From: Heliocidaris erythrogramma
Taxonomy: Eukaryota; Echinodermata; Echinoidea; Camarodonta; Echinometridae
Length of the DNA: 64,000 nt
NCBI GenBank assembly: GCA_025617745.1
Contig: CM046870.1
Coordinates: 21,719,501 to 21,783,500 of the forward strand
Reading direction: 5' to 3'
A program made the position numbers and the translations under genes. The notes below the pieces were generated by a model, which saw only the letters and a program-made list of their open reading frames with translations, was not told the origin of the DNA and ran no database searches. Shown in pieces: positions 43,376 to 55,055 of the stretch (position 1 is the stretch's first letter; every line of letters starts with the position of its first letter).

Positions 43376-44827
43376 TAAGTTTTTAATAGTTTTATCTCAT
43401 AAAATGAAAAGGGTAATGCCTTATCTTCTTCTATGTGTATTGTAATAAACCGATGCACTAGGTCTGTAGCCCCCCCCCCCCCCTCCCCCCCTTCCCCCCC
43501 CCAAAAAAAAATGGGAAACTTATTTTAAAGTTTTGTTTTATACATTTTCAACATGTTAAAAGTATTTTTATCAGAGCATCATCATCATCACCGTGGGGCG
43601 GGGGTGGTCCACCCATGCAGCTCAGTCCCCCCCCCCCTCCCCCAGTTAATTTTGCCACTAAACCGATGTATTGGCAATGGGGAACGCTGAACTTTTTGTG
43701 AAACATTTTATTATATGGCGCACATTAAAGCCCCGAGGCCCATCATGCCCGAAGCATTTTTTTCTAGTGGAGCAAGCTGAGGAAAGGGCGTCCCCTTCTA
43801 ACACAAGTGTTATTTTTTTAACAAAGAAATCTTATGGGGTGCACACTTTATAGTTGAATTTCATTAAAAGTAACAAAAGATGAGATTCTGACAACAAAAG
43901 ATTCTGACCGATAAAAATGAAATTGTTTCAATTAGGCCCTACCATCTTCATGGGAGGGGGGGGGGGGCGTTTCCTTTTTTTTTTTGAGGTTGGTCAGGTG
44001 ATATTTTCCTCCCAGCTATGATGTCAGCTTTTATGCTTTTTTGAATGTTCACCGACTACACCCATACTACTTACTACCTTGTGGCAAATTTTAGTCTGTG
44101 GACTCTGTCGGGTAAATTATACCATTTTATTATTATAATTTTTTTTTTTTGGGGGGGGGGGGGCGGTGGGGGAATTCGAGAATAGTCGGATACCTCACTG
44201 CCCGAATATTATGATATTCGGGCTTCTTGTTGCTGTAGGACGTAAGAGGTGCTTGCTGCAAGAAACAATCTAGGTCTAGTTTCTTGATTGTATGCGCGAG
44301 CAAAGCGAGCGAACGAGAGAGGGAGAAAAAAAGAAGAATTGTGTATCCTGAGAATAGGTTCTAGTGTATTGTTATTCCGTTCTCATAATCTGTGTAACAT
44401 GCTATCGGCATCTTCCGTTCTCATATTGGGAAGAGGCTGTCACAGGCCATTATTTCTGAAAATTCATCTTTTTAGCCCCTTTAGGTCAACTTGCCGCTCG
44501 ATTCCTTTCAGTTATGTTGCTAACATTCTTTGAGTAGAAAAATAGCATAACATTAGCTAGAGATTCAAGATGCAAACCAAATAACTTTCATAAGAATATG
44601 ACTTATTAATATAATTGGCATTGGTTTATATACATAAATATGGCGATTATATTAATAACTAATATCAAACATCATGGGCATTGGTAAATAACCCTAATAA
44701 TGCTAGTGAGCGAAGTTTTTGAATTTTTGTTTTCTTCTCTTTCCTTTCTGATTTCATCGTTTCTTTTTCTCTTCTTTCCTTTTCAACCTCTTCCTTTTTT
44801 GCTTTTTCTTTCGTTGGAACGCCCCCA

Positions 44828-45370
44828 CTTATTTTAACCACTTATTTTTTACCCACTTATCATTTTATCCACTATTTTACCCTTTTTACGTATTTATTGT
44901 CGGTCTATCGGACCTTCTAGCTATCGGACTCCTACTGAACCTTCGGACTATCGGACCTTTTTGCCGATTCGGTCTATAGAACCTTCTGTCTATTAATGGA
45001 CCCTCATGTACATTCGGACTATCGAACCTTCTATCTATCGGACCTTCTGACTATCGGACCCGTTGGTCATTCGATCTATAGTGACCCTTCGGACTATTGG
45101 ACCCTCCTGCCGATTCGGTCTATAGAACCTTCTGTCAACTGGACCCTCTCGTACGTACGGTCTATCGAACCTTCTATCTATTGGGTGTAGGTCTATCGGA
45201 CCCGCTAACTATCGGACCTTCTAGCTATAGGGATGACCCCAGACAAGTTACCTCGCTATTCATAAGGACTTCGGTTCATAAGGACTATTCATAACTATTC
45301 ATAAGGACCTCTATTCGCAACGCGTATTAAATGAATAGCGGTTTTCTATGAATAGCGGTCCTTATGAATA
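44828..45370 (-). repeat. FB2 right arm repeats
   Basis: Mirror of the left arm: CCACTTATTTT units, then TCGGTCTATCGGACCTTCT and ATTCGGTCTATAGAACCTTC units (44900-45225), then TTCATAAGGAC/GAATAGCGG units. The short plus-strand frames (64-65 codons) follow the repeat and are not genes. Confidence 0.85.
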
Positions 45371-45659
45371 GCGAGCGGACCCGACAAAAACACAACAAAT
45401 GGGGCACAATTTTGTATGTGTACTTAGGCCCCCCTCCCATTTTTTTTTAATCCGGCACTAGTAAGGATAGACAAGGTACAAATCCTAGGCCACGAAACAT
45501 TTATATTTTAAGACCTATATTCTTGTCCCCGACCCACCGCCCGGCGCCCCTGCTTCCTTTTTTTTTTTTTTTTTTTTTTTTTTGGTAGTTAATAATGGGA
45601 ATTTTTTTTCTAAACAATCGAGTGGCAAAAACAGAGAGAAGGAGAGAAAAGAAAAAAAA

Positions 45660-45687
45660 ATCACTATAACACATGTGTTATAGTGAT
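45660..45687. repeat. 28-bp perfect palindrome
   Basis: ATCACTATAACACA followed directly by its complement, with no loop, next to a poly-A/poly-T rich stretch (45559-45660). Confidence 0.85.
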
Positions 45688-46714
45688 CTAAACAGAAAAG
45701 AGTGCCTGTCACTCTATTTTCAGTCCATTTTCACTCGCCCGTCAGTGATCACTCAATTTCTTTATTTTAGAGCATGTGCATCAATTTTGAAATTGTTTGA
45801 GCCTATAATGTAGTCGGCAACTAGAACACTAGGGTGGACTTCACCTTGCACATGCTGTCGGTAAATGTTGGTCGAATTTATTCTCTGTCGGCACATCCAC
45901 TTTGGTTACCCATCCCCCATGTTGAGTTAATTTACAGGAACCAATGATTAACTGAATACCATAGTGTATTCTATCTAGAAATGTATGGCTTATTTGGAAT
46001 CCCTTATAGTTATAGGCCGTGTTAGGATGCAAAAATGTGCAGACTTTTAAAAAGAACGCTCCATGATAGATACATTCTAGCCTTTGCCGCGATTCAAGTA
46101 TTAACCCTCAAGTCCTAAACCAATGGCAAAAAACACACGCAAGGATTCATGTTGTTAATACATATCATGTCATTAATATCAAACCAATATCAACGTAAGT
46201 ATTCATGTTATTACATATCATAATATCTACCATGTCATTAATATCAACAAGAACAAAATGTCAACGTAAGTATTCATGTTCTTATTACGTGGTTTATATA
46301 GATTCAACTCCTAGAGCTTCAGAGAATTAGGGGATGATCATTTTTGTAAACAATATACGTAGATGTTACAAGAAATGCAATGACTTTATGGTTACGTTAT
46401 TTATGGCGGTTAGAAAGTTGTGTATTTATGTTTTATTGTTTTATATTTTTAATGATGTTAATCTATTTTTTCATTGTACTTTTACTTTTTTTCATACTAA
46501 TTTAATAAAGCAAAATGCCACAGGCAATCCTTACATTATAAGGCAAAATTCATTCAAAACAGAAAGAGTAAGAATATGCATGATGTCCTTGTTTTGCATG
46601 GAAATTTTGCCAAGTTGTACTCTTGATAATAGTGTATAATCTGAAAATATGACTGAATTGACTGGTAGTATCATATATTGGGTGAAATGAGACAATTATT
46701 GCCCTTCTCAACAA

Positions 46715-46715
<1 letters not shown>
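45688..46715. other. Intergenic DNA, no gene recognised
   Basis: It holds CAACGTAAGTATTCATGTT duplicated at ~46190 and ~46261 with related flanks. The 101-codon plus-strand frame at 46334-46639 is AT-rich without family or splice support. Confidence 0.35.
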
Positions 46716-46745
<30 letters not shown>

Positions 46746-46945
46746 GTTGTAAAGAAATGTAGATGGGAGAACGTATAGAAAAAATAATTTAAAGTAAGAT
46801 AAAGTTCACTCCGAGAATAAAGACATAGTAGATATCCGTATAGGAGTCCACAAGCGCTTTTGTTTAATTCTCCAGGTGGAATCCACCTGAAGAATGTCTT
46901 TATTCTCGGAGTGAACTTTATCTTACTTTAAATTATATATAAATG
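46716..46945. repeat. 40-bp perfect inverted repeat beside (TA)n
   Basis: Arms 46786-46825 and 46895-46934 are perfect complements. The centre contains CAGGTGGAATCCACCTG (46873-46889), a second small hairpin. (TA)n precedes the left side (46721-46744). The layout is like the PLE-end inverted pairs at 29782 and 32975, so a PLE origin is likely but unproven. Confidence 0.7.
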
Positions 46946-47547
46946 AACAAAAACAAAAATTTACTAGTTCTATATATTACATTTACGAAATGATATCATT
47001 ACCCTTTACTCTTGTTCCGCCTCAATGCAAGTCAATATTTCATATATTACCAAGGGGGTATGAGAGGTTTACCTGACATGGCAAGATATAAAAACTAAAT
47101 AGGTTTTAATTTGTCCAGTGGGGTCTAATAAACACCTGTAGGGTGGACTACTCAAAAGATCTCCTGCACAAGGAACTATAAATGGATGCCTGACATAGTG
47201 ACAACAGTAAAATTTCTGAAAATTGTTCAAGGTATGTCATGTTTGTACTCAAGAATTAAAGAAAATTTAGTTTTAAACATGGGATATGACTATAATTTTG
47301 ATTATAAGTCACTAGAAACGGAGTTATAATGCTGCAAATGGTGAAAAGGCATCAAGTACAGGACATATTTACTTTCCAAAACAGCATTTAATATAGAGTC
47401 ATTAAGTCATTGTTATAAAGTAATAGTAGGGTGTCTGGAGAAAAAGAAATCATCTCACTTATTTCATAACATTGAAAGTTCTTTTTGGATTTCAAAAGTA
47501 ATAACGCTGTAAGTAACAGAAATATTTCATGACAAACATCAGTTAAT
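46946..47547. other. Intergenic DNA, nothing recognised
   Basis: AT-rich. No repeats shared with the rest of the window and no credible ORF. Confidence 0.4.
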
Positions 47548-47620
47548 CAGTGGCGGATTTAGGGGGGGGGGGGGGGGGGGGGGTCCCGGCCCGTGCCCGC
47601 CCCCCCCCCCCCCTTTTGAA
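47548..47620 (+). repeat. CAGTGGCGGATTTA terminus with poly-G and poly-C
   Basis: The hAT-like terminal word at 47548 is followed by a 22-G run (47562) and, after a short GC-rich spacer, a poly-C run (47600-47614). The partner end was not found. Confidence 0.5.
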
Positions 47621-47874
47621 AGAAAACTATGCATTGTGCCCTCTCTTTTTTATTGTGCCCCTCCCCCCTTTTAGAATGGAAACCATTTTTGTTTGTTTGT
47701 TTTTGTTTTGTTATGTTTGCTTGTCAGAGAATTATGGAGGGAAACTAATAATTCTAGTGATTCTAGATCTCATGTTGCACAAGGCTCCCTATTTACTAAG
47801 AAGTCCATCATTCAGAATAACTTCTAGACAGTTTCTTTCTCAGTAAAATTTTTGGTACTACAAAATCGAAGAAA

Positions 47875-48081
47875 AGCGATAAACAGAGGTATACTGAAGC
47901 TTTTCGTCTTGCGCTCATCAAGAATAGTCAGAAAGCCGAAATCAAAAATAATAAACGGAAACTAAAGGAACAAAAAGCTAGAAATATAACGAGCTCTGAT
48001 TGGCCGTCTAAAGATAAAGATTCTTGCGGTTTACTCTGATGAGTGCGGATGAAAAACTTCAGTATGCCTCTGTTCAACGCT
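47875..48081. mobile_element. 207-bp inverted-repeat element carrying the CTGATGAG core
   Basis: Left arm from AGCGATAAACAGAGGTATAC and, reversed, right arm from AGCGTTGAACAGAGGCATAC match over ~46 bases at about 80%. Both arms contain the motif seen at 4464 and 59249 (here CTGATGAGTGCGGATGAAAA at 48036, flanked by TACT/AGTA). It is an older copy of the same palindrome-type element. Confidence 0.65.
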
Positions 48082-49420
48082 ATTCCTAAATAAAACTGCA
48101 TGACTAGAAATTAAAATAAATTATTTTAAGACACCAAGCTTTTGAATCTCTATGAAATAGATGCTTAATAAAATAATTTGATAAGTTTACGGAATACTTG
48201 AATAACGAGAACAACATCTGAGAATTTCATGGAATTGACCTCTGTCATCAATTTCATCAATTTCCCACAAATTTGATAAAATGAATTCAGTTCCCTAGAA
48301 GTGTGCATATTTGAAGTCCATACCCAAAATGATATTTGAGATATCGCGATAAAGACTAGAATGTAACATATATCATGACTTTTTGACCTTACATCTTCTT
48401 AAACAAAAATATGATAAGATGTTTCATTGATAATGCTTATACCATGTAGTTCTATGTTTATATTAAGTTTGAAGTCCATACATGATATTGTGCTTAAGAA
48501 TAGAAATATCAAGAGAACAACGCTTAACTTTAAAAGCCAAAGATTTTCTTGAAATATTCATAATTTTATATGTTTTCCTGCACATTGATATTATTGAAAA
48601 GGCTATTCTTGGCAATTCATAAAAAAAGAATAATTCTCATCAAATTATTAGTTACTTGACTAAAAAAGTCTTGGAGGTTCCATACACAGCACAAACATGT
48701 TTCTACAGGTTAAAATCCCTAAATATGATTGAAAAATTGTGGTCGCCAAGGATAATGGTGTTGCTAGGCAACAGAATGCTCTCCGTGGATAATCAAAATA
48801 TCAAAAATGTGTTGCACTTCTTAAGACTATAGTTCCACGTTTATACTAAGGTTAAAGTCCATTCCTTAAATGGTGCCCGAGATGTTTAGAGAACAGGACT
48901 GAACATCAAAGGGAATCGGTAACTTTGTGGAGCCTTGATTTAATAAATTGTTGAATTTCCCAAATTTCCAAAACAACCTAAGTGTTATATCGGGGCATCT
49001 TGTTATTTCTGAATTTTGATTATAGTTTCCAAGAAGTCGATGTTTTATAAAATACTCTCATGGCACTCCGGTTGAACAGGCTGAATTAGAGGGCCATAAT
49101 TAAGGGCCTGAATGACTAGACCGGGTCCGCCAGGAGTACTCCATGCAACTTGAAAGCGGGAAAATTTTCCATTTTAAAGTGAACAAACACATTAAATACC
49201 TCTCTCTCTTTTCCAGTATGGTTTCTATATTTCACTATTATATTCCATTTCCACAGATTTCATTTGAGTCTGCTCATCACTGCTTATCTTCCCACGTTAT
49301 GGTGTTTTAAGCAATCTATTTCCTTGTTTTGTCTGGATTTCCTGTCCAATCTAACACTTTTGAAAGATAAAAATGCTATTCAATTTCGTCCTATACGCTG
49401 ATAGGAATCAATAATCATCC
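48082..49420. repeat. Degenerate ~120-bp repeat related to 60240-61140
   Basis: Words such as GAAGTCCATACCCAAAATGA, GAGATATCGCGATAA and TTTGACCTTACA recur with spacing like that of the intron repeat at 60240-61140, but more decayed. No gene. Confidence 0.45.
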
Positions 49421-50345
49421 AAATGTCAGATGTCAATGACAATGTCATTCAACAGTTTCAACTTCAACATATCTCCATTCATTTTCGTCATATTCAATCG
49501 AATTCGTCCGACCTGGCAATCCGCTGCAAAATTTTATCATCAAATCCATCTTTGGGAAGTCGATTTCAAGAAATTGTCATTCAAAAGTGTCGTCACATAG
49601 ACAAGACCTTACAACAAGCGGGTGACGATTTTGAATAACTCTTTGAACTCTTTCGGTCTTTGACAAAATCGATAGCAAATGAAAAATAAATTCCAAAAAT
49701 GAATGACGAAAGACGTATATTGACTAGGCCTTATTATGAAGTTGCAGGACAAAAGCAAATAAAAAAAGTGTTCAAATTGAATGGAAACCTGGCTGGAAAC
49801 CGTATTATCTCACATTTTTTCCACTTTCCTTCCTCTCTCCCCTTTCACGTGACCCCCTTGCGCACTCTTCCCTATCTAAGCCAGTTGGTATATGGAAATG
49901 TTTTAACATTTTTAACCTAAAAATCACTATTCTGATGTCACTTTGGGGAACTTTCTTCGCCTTATGATTCTTTTTTGTTGTTGTTCAAGCAGATTTCTGC
50001 TAGCCGGCTTGGGGGGAGGGGGGTGTTCGAACACTCTGAACCCCCCCCCCCCCCCCCATCCCCCACCTCGTTACAGGCCTGCCATGGAAACTACAAACGA
50101 ATTTGAATAATTCTTTGAATGACGGTTTGATTGCAACATGGCATGACGTACAAAATTCGAAAATTAATGGTGAAAGACGACATTGCTTAATTATAGATTT
50201 GCCAGATTAGGAAGATACAGAAAAAAATCAAAATCAAATGTATTTAAATAGACGGAAAGACCAATATTTTATCAAGTTTCCATCATCTCTCCCCCTTGCA
50301 TTTTTTTAGCAAACCTCTGCTCACCAACCCCCTAGTTACGGGCCT
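49421..50345 (+). repeat. Diverged direct duplication, ~230 bp
   Basis: 49626-49860 and 50098-50330 share CGA(A/T)TTTGAATAA(T/C)TCTTTGAA, AATGACGAAAGACG/AATGGTGAAAGACGAC, and a CCTC..TCTCCCC end. A poly-C tract is at 50041. The 71- and 73-codon frames at 49423 and 49699 are not supported. Confidence 0.5.
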
Positions 50346-50460
50346 GGCCATTTCAGCTATTCTGTGGTCCCCCATTACCATTTATATTTGTATATACCTT
50401 GTAAATATGTTTCATATTTTGTTTCAGAAATGGTAATAAATTCATTCATCATTCATGTAT
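50346..50460 (+). repeat. LINE-like 3' tail
   Basis: TGTATATACCTTGTAAATAT, a TTTCAGAAATGGTAATAAAT segment and ATTCATTCATCATTCATG at the end resemble a non-LTR 3' terminus. Confidence 0.4.
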
Positions 50461-51345
50461 GTGCATGCAATTTTCTAAGTTTGCAAGTCAAAAGTAATAC
50501 CTGAAAAATGGCCAGTTGTTAGTAAAAATTTGAAATAAAACTGCAACTAAGCTCTAATTACATGTACATGTATAATCTTTATTTCGGAATGACCACAAGA
50601 TGGCGCTGTTCAAATTCCTACCAATTTAAGACAACTTCAAATTTTCATGGACACATCAAATATATCATTAAATACTGTGCTGTGGAATTCTAACACTGCC
50701 TACATACTGTACATGTAGACCTGAAAATTACAAGTAACATATGACTTCCTTCATGGGAAATTAACAGCATGAAGATGTACTAATGAGAGTACAAGTTAAT
50801 TCTTTTGACTAAAATAATGAATTCTTTGTTGTGGCTCTAAATTTTTTAAAATCCGGTTTAGGAAATTTGAGGTAAATTTTGGGGGTGTTTTGAGAGATGG
50901 TGCAACTGCATGGTTTCCTGAAGCATGCAAATTCTAGCGTAACATTTCATTTTATTTCAAATTCTAAACTATCTTTTCATTTCCAATTAATCACACTACT
51001 GTATAACTGAAAATATTTTGTATCTACAGGTTTGTAGAGAGACTGAAAAGAAAATAGTAACATTAACATATATAATAAATAAATGACAAGTTCTTACATA
51101 AACAATAAACACAATGCACCTCTTCTCAACTTGAGAAACATATCATTGACTATCAACGAACGAATACAAAGAGTTTTCTTTATTTAGATAGTCTGTACAG
51201 TATCAGCACACACTAATCATACATAGAGAAGCACCTTGTCCATCAAATCTCTTTCGTTTCTATATTTCAGATTATTTTTCACGGCAAATAATTTCATACC
51301 AGGTATTATTTGATATCTTTTATATTTATTTAAGCATAATACTGA
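50461..51345. other. Region downstream of MINDY3, possible 3' UTR
   Basis: Minus-strand AATAAA words (TTTATT on plus) lie near 50578, 51181, 51325 and 51613. Any could end a long MINDY3 transcript. Nothing decides between these and closer non-canonical signals. Confidence 0.25.
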
Positions 51346-51349
51346 CAAT

Positions 51350-51484
51350 CAGGGGGTGTTTCATCAAGTGTCTTGTCAGTGATTTTTACCGACAAATTTG
51401 CTCCCAGGATGCAAGGATTTCAGTGGCTTATAACAGTAGCTTATAACTTGTCATTGATGACAAGTTTTATGAAGCAGTCCCCAG
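51350..51484. repeat. Palindromic MITE family C, copy 1 (decayed)
   Basis: GGGGGTGTTTCATCAAGTG to GAAGCAGTCCCCAGG, with the internal core AAGGATTTCAGTGGCTTATA. Same family as 52918, 53299, 55450 and 59814. Confidence 0.7.
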
Positions 51485-51945
51485 GAGTATGAAATTTGAT
51501 GGGGGATTTTGTTTTCCTGTGCGTTTACAGGAAAGAAATTATGACTTTAATCACATTCATGTACATTAAAATTGCAACAAAGTCTTCCCATACCCTGATG
51601 TCATAAATCAATACTTTATTAAAGAAAATCATTTTGAGATAATTCTTGTAAATAAAACCTTTAAATTGTAGCCTCTAAATCTTATCTGTGGGATATTCAA
51701 TAGCACAAAGTCAAAACATCTGAATCAGTTTAGTACACTCATACTGGTACAAAAAGAATTTCTATAGTATATTTTCATTCCTTTTGGCCTAGCCTCTTTG
51801 CACAAGGCCGCATGAAAGCCTACAAAATATTCTGTATGTATTCTAAACTTGCAGGAGAAATAATGTGCAGAACTAGAAATCATCATCTGAAGGTTAAAAA
51901 GCAAGCATTTGGTTACATAAATGACCTTATGAAGAGAAGTAGTAA

Positions 51946-52528
51946 AAGGGCGATCCAACCTTGGTAATAAGATGATTTGTGTGAAAGCAAAAAAATAACA
52001 AAAACAGGATGTTGAAATTTTGAAAGAAATCGGACAAGGAATAAGAAAGTTTAATGTTTGAAAAGTAAGATCACTACATCTATGCGAATCTCAAATAGGC
52101 AATTTGGTGAGTAGACTGTGACAGACTTATGGATAACTCTCCCATTTGTCATACACAAAAATATCATTAATCTGAGGTTTTTCTCCGAAGCGCCTTTACC
52201 CTCGGGGCAGTACTCAAAATATATTGGAGATAGCATATTTTTATAGGTCCTCATGAAAGAGAAGATTCTACTGAGTAATATAATTTGAAAAAAAATGACA
52301 TTTTTGTCAATTTGTGTGTTGGAGCAAATGGGGGCGTTGTCCGCAAATACATCACAGTGACATTACCTATTCAGCCAATTTGTGATTCCCATATGTATAG
52401 TGATTACTTAATTCATAACTTTCTTATTGCTTGTCCAATTTGGTTCAAACTTTCACGGATCTGCTTCTCTGATTTTTCCTCTTTCTTTCAGAGCAACTTG
52501 CCATTAAGGTTGGATTTCCCTTTAAAGT
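51946..52528. mobile_element. Family A element, full length
   Basis: AAAAGGGCGATCCAACCTTG at the left and, reversed, TTTAAAGGGAAATCCAACCT at the right form TIRs. The inside is shared with 41500-42066 and 55056-55788. The TTAA-AGGG type of end resembles the THAP-bearing element at 38972, so a Kolobok-like source is possible. No ORF of note. Confidence 0.75.
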
Positions 52529-52917
52529 GTACCAATCACCTGAAATAATAATTTGCGTACTGCGAGAAAGTATAAAATCAACCTCAAAGATCTTCAAATC
52601 TGGCATTTTATAGGTCAACAGTTAAGCAGTAAGAAGTAAATAAAGGATAACATGAAGGTAATACATGGAAAAAGCTCCCAGTTGGGTAACGCGCAAGTCT
52701 TTATCTTGGCGAGCACGTACAAGTGCGTCAAGTAGTCTACCCGCAGTCTCTTTTTACGCTTTTTAGAGAGAGTGTAATTAAACTTGCAATAATCTCTTTA
52801 TAGAAATAATATTTGAAGCCCAAATTTTGAATATAGTATAACGACATGGAGCCTCCAACCTACAGAGCAAAATACTTTTTAGTGATTGGTACCCTTTAAG
52901 AGATAAAGTTGAACTCT

Positions 52918-53055
52918 GGGGAGCGTTTCATCAAGCGTTTTGTCAGTGATTTTTACCGACAACTGTTATAAGCTACTGAAATCCTTGCATCTGATTGGCT
53001 GAGAGCAAACTTGTCGGTAAAAATCACTGACAAAACACTTGATGAAACGCTCCCC
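52918..53055. repeat. Palindromic MITE family C, copy 2
   Basis: 45-bp arms, GGGGAGCGTTTCATCAAG... with one mismatch (52918-52962, 53011-53055), around a core TACTGAAATCCTTGCATCTG / ATTGGCTGAGAGCAAA. It splits a family B element. Confidence 0.85.
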
Positions 53056-53298
53056 TGGTCATGTCATTGCTTTGTGACAGAAGCAGTTAGAGATTAAGTT
53101 TTTAGGTAAGGTTGATTATTGTAGTACATGTGTACATGAAAATAATTGGGTATTGTGAGATTTTTGGAATCACTGAAATGAGAACAAATTAATTGACCCA
53201 ATCTCGATAAAACCACAACAGTCAAAAGCCCTGCATACACAAATATGGGTATATGGGATACACTCAGTCATGTAAGTTATGTAACATTAACATCTGGG

Positions 53299-53434
53299 CC
53301 CTGTTTCGTAAAACTTGTTATCAAGTTACATAATTGTTATAAGCTACTGAAATCCTTCAATCTGATTGGCTGAGAGCGAATTTTTCATAGAAATGAGGCA
53401 GTTGTTGAAAACAAGTTTTATGAAAGTGGGGCCT
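53299..53434. repeat. Palindromic MITE family C, copy 3 (variant arms)
   Basis: GGGCCCTGTTTCGTAAAACT to AAGTTTTATGAAAGTGGGGCC, with the same core (CTACTGAAATCCTTCAATCT, GATTGGCTGAGAGCGAA). The arms differ from copies 2 and 4 while the core is kept. Confidence 0.75.
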
Positions 53435-54339
53435 AGTCCACGTTTTAAACTTTTGTCTGTTTATATTTGGAGTATTAGAGCAAATCAACAGAAATCCTTT
53501 TCTTGTGACAATTCTTCCAGGATGTCCTTCCACACAGGAATAAAAAGATTGAGAAAGCTCAGATTATTTTGCACCTACATCAGAACTCAACTCTTTAAGT
53601 TCTGGTCATGAGATTACATTGTGAAAGAAACTGTGTCAAAGCAATTGGGAAAGGCATGATCATGTCTATGCATAAGAAGTGGTGTATATTGTGAGGTTAT
53701 GGACTCATCAAGAAGAAATTGATCCAATCTCGCGCAAAAGTAGATGCACTTTCTTGTCATATTTTGAATATGAATGCATTTGAAGAGCAATCTTTTTCAG
53801 GGGACATTTCTACTATGACGTTCTTCTAAACTGACATAAAAAGAATGCGAAAGCTCACATATTATTTATCATCATGCCCAGGACTCAATCTTCTCTTTAA
53901 TCCAACTACTTTGATGGAAGTAATGTACTTTTCGAAAATATCCTACAATACAATTCACAGTATGTTTAAATTCTTTACAAACTAATCATAATCTATCAAC
54001 GGACTAACTTCAGTAGGCATATCCACCATGCTCTGGGTGATCCAACTGGCATTAAGTGTTCACAGAGACATCTCTCCAGGAGGAACAGACAATGAAACAT
54101 CTATTGGTGTGCCTATCAGAACCATGTACCCTGGAGGGTTCCAACAACAAAGACACATCCTGTTTTCTACCCTGGACAGGACTTGTGTAGTGACCCAAGA
54201 AGAAGAAGATGAACATCCCCATTCAGAGATTTCATAGCTTTGCAAAAGGTCGGGAAAAGCTTTTGATAGGCGTATCCATTACACTCAGGAGAGTCAAACT
54301 GTCTTCAAGTTTTCACTCTCCAGGATTGTTAAAGGCAAT

Positions 54340-54640
54340 AAATAAGTTCAGGGTTTCCAAAGAAATTTGAGAACCAAATTCCAGGATTTTCCATGACCCA
54401 TTTTTGCCTTTTTCCATGACCATATAAGTACCATTTTGGTACGGGTTGCGGGATCCAAGCGGTGAATACCACACAGTGTCATTTCATGTTTGTGATGGAA
54501 GGCTGCCATAGCCACTCATGGCCCACACCTATGATCAATTTCCGTGACTTTCCATGACATTGGAAGATTTTTTTTGTTCATTTTCCATGGCTTTCCATGA
54601 CCTTCCAGAAGAAATGTTTTTTCCATGACTTTCCAGGTTT
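54340..54640. repeat. TTTCCATGACTTTCCAGG short repeat
   Basis: Eight or more degenerate copies of TTCCATGAC(T/C)TTCCA within 300 bases, just downstream of the MINDY3 stop codon. Confidence 0.65.
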
Positions 54641-54801
54641 TTTGATGATTGTGGGAACTTGTAAAGACTGTCTGGTTGGTGGCTTCACTGATACATGTAT
54701 CTACATGTCTTGCAAAAGACTGTACACTTTAAAAAGAGTGTCCGTATGTACATGAAATATGTACAAGCAAGGGTCTAAATGTCCTCAATTCATGAGTAGC
54801 A

Positions 54802-54951
54802 TCAATTAATTGAAGGATTCACACCATTCTCCCAGTCTGCTTCGAATGTCGGCCATTTTGTCCGCAGGCAAGATTTCAGGGGCGTGGCTTCTGTCAGGAC
54901 CTCCAGCTCGCCTGGATTGGGGGCAGAGCCTCTTCCTTTGAGGAACATTAC
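54802..54951 (-). CDS. MINDY3: MINDY3 last exon with stop
   Basis: Acceptor CCCTGCTAG/GTAATG. Phase 0, 49 codons and TGA (54802-54804). It begins VMFLKGRGSAPNPGELEV and contains TPLKSCLRTKWPTFEADW, matching the VMY..TPIKRCLQTKWP end of the family. A different frame is also open across this block, but only phase 0 fits exon 6 and the family. Confidence 0.93.
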   Translation of the reverse strand, partial: VMFLKGRGSAPNPGELEVLTEATPLKSCLRTKWPTFEADWENGVNPSIN

Positions 54952-55055
54952 CTAGCAGGGAATAGAAGCAACAAGAAAATGAAAAGTGTAAAGAAGCCAT
55001 TCTTATGTCAGTACTCAGTAGTAAGTTACAAATTAAGAATTAAAGTTTCCTTTCT

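Larger units (their letters stand above)
42900..45391. mobile_element. Foldback element FB2 with 8-bp target duplication
   Basis: ACAAAAAC at 42900-42907 and 45384-45391 bounds 42908-45383 (2476 bp). Ends: GGGGTAACCTCGC and, reversed, CGGGTCCGCTCGC. Arms have three nested repeat types in mirror order: outer ATTCATAAGGACC/GAATAGCGG, middle GGTCCGATAGACCGAAGGTT, and inner AAAATAAGTGG. The centre (43370-44890) has poly-C/G tracts and a GCGAGCAAAGCGAGCGAACG word but no transposase. Its GGGG..CTCG start resembles FB1. Confidence 0.8.
52897..53905. mobile_element. Family B elements in series, with a family C MITE inside
   Basis: AGATAAAGTTGAACTCT...GGTCATGTCATTGC, AGAACTCAACTCTTTAAG (~53590), GTTCTGGTCATGAGATTACA (~53600) and CTCAATCTTCTCTTTAA (~53900) mark opposed TTAA-AGA ends of two neighbouring copies (about 52897-53597 and 53598-53902). 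The same family occurs at 61752-62140 and 62305-62642. Confidence 0.6.

Noticed and set aside
42955..45370. Regular short repeats resembling a CRISPR array
   Set aside because: The repeats are degenerate, have no unique spacers of even length, occur in mirror arms of a transposon and lie in a eukaryotic genome.
46334..46639. 101-codon plus-strand frame, Phe/Ile/Tyr-rich
   Set aside because: Composition matches AT-rich noncoding DNA; no homology seen and no splice context.
54028..54237. 69-codon plus-strand frame and overlapping minus-strand frame
   Set aside because: Neither has family or splice support; it lies downstream of the MINDY3 stop, possibly in its 3' UTR.
54806..55000. 64-codon frame over the MINDY3 last exon ending SRLGEWCESFN
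   Set aside because: Wrong phase. The phase set by the previous exon gives the family-matching TPLKSCLRTKWP ending and a stop at 54802.
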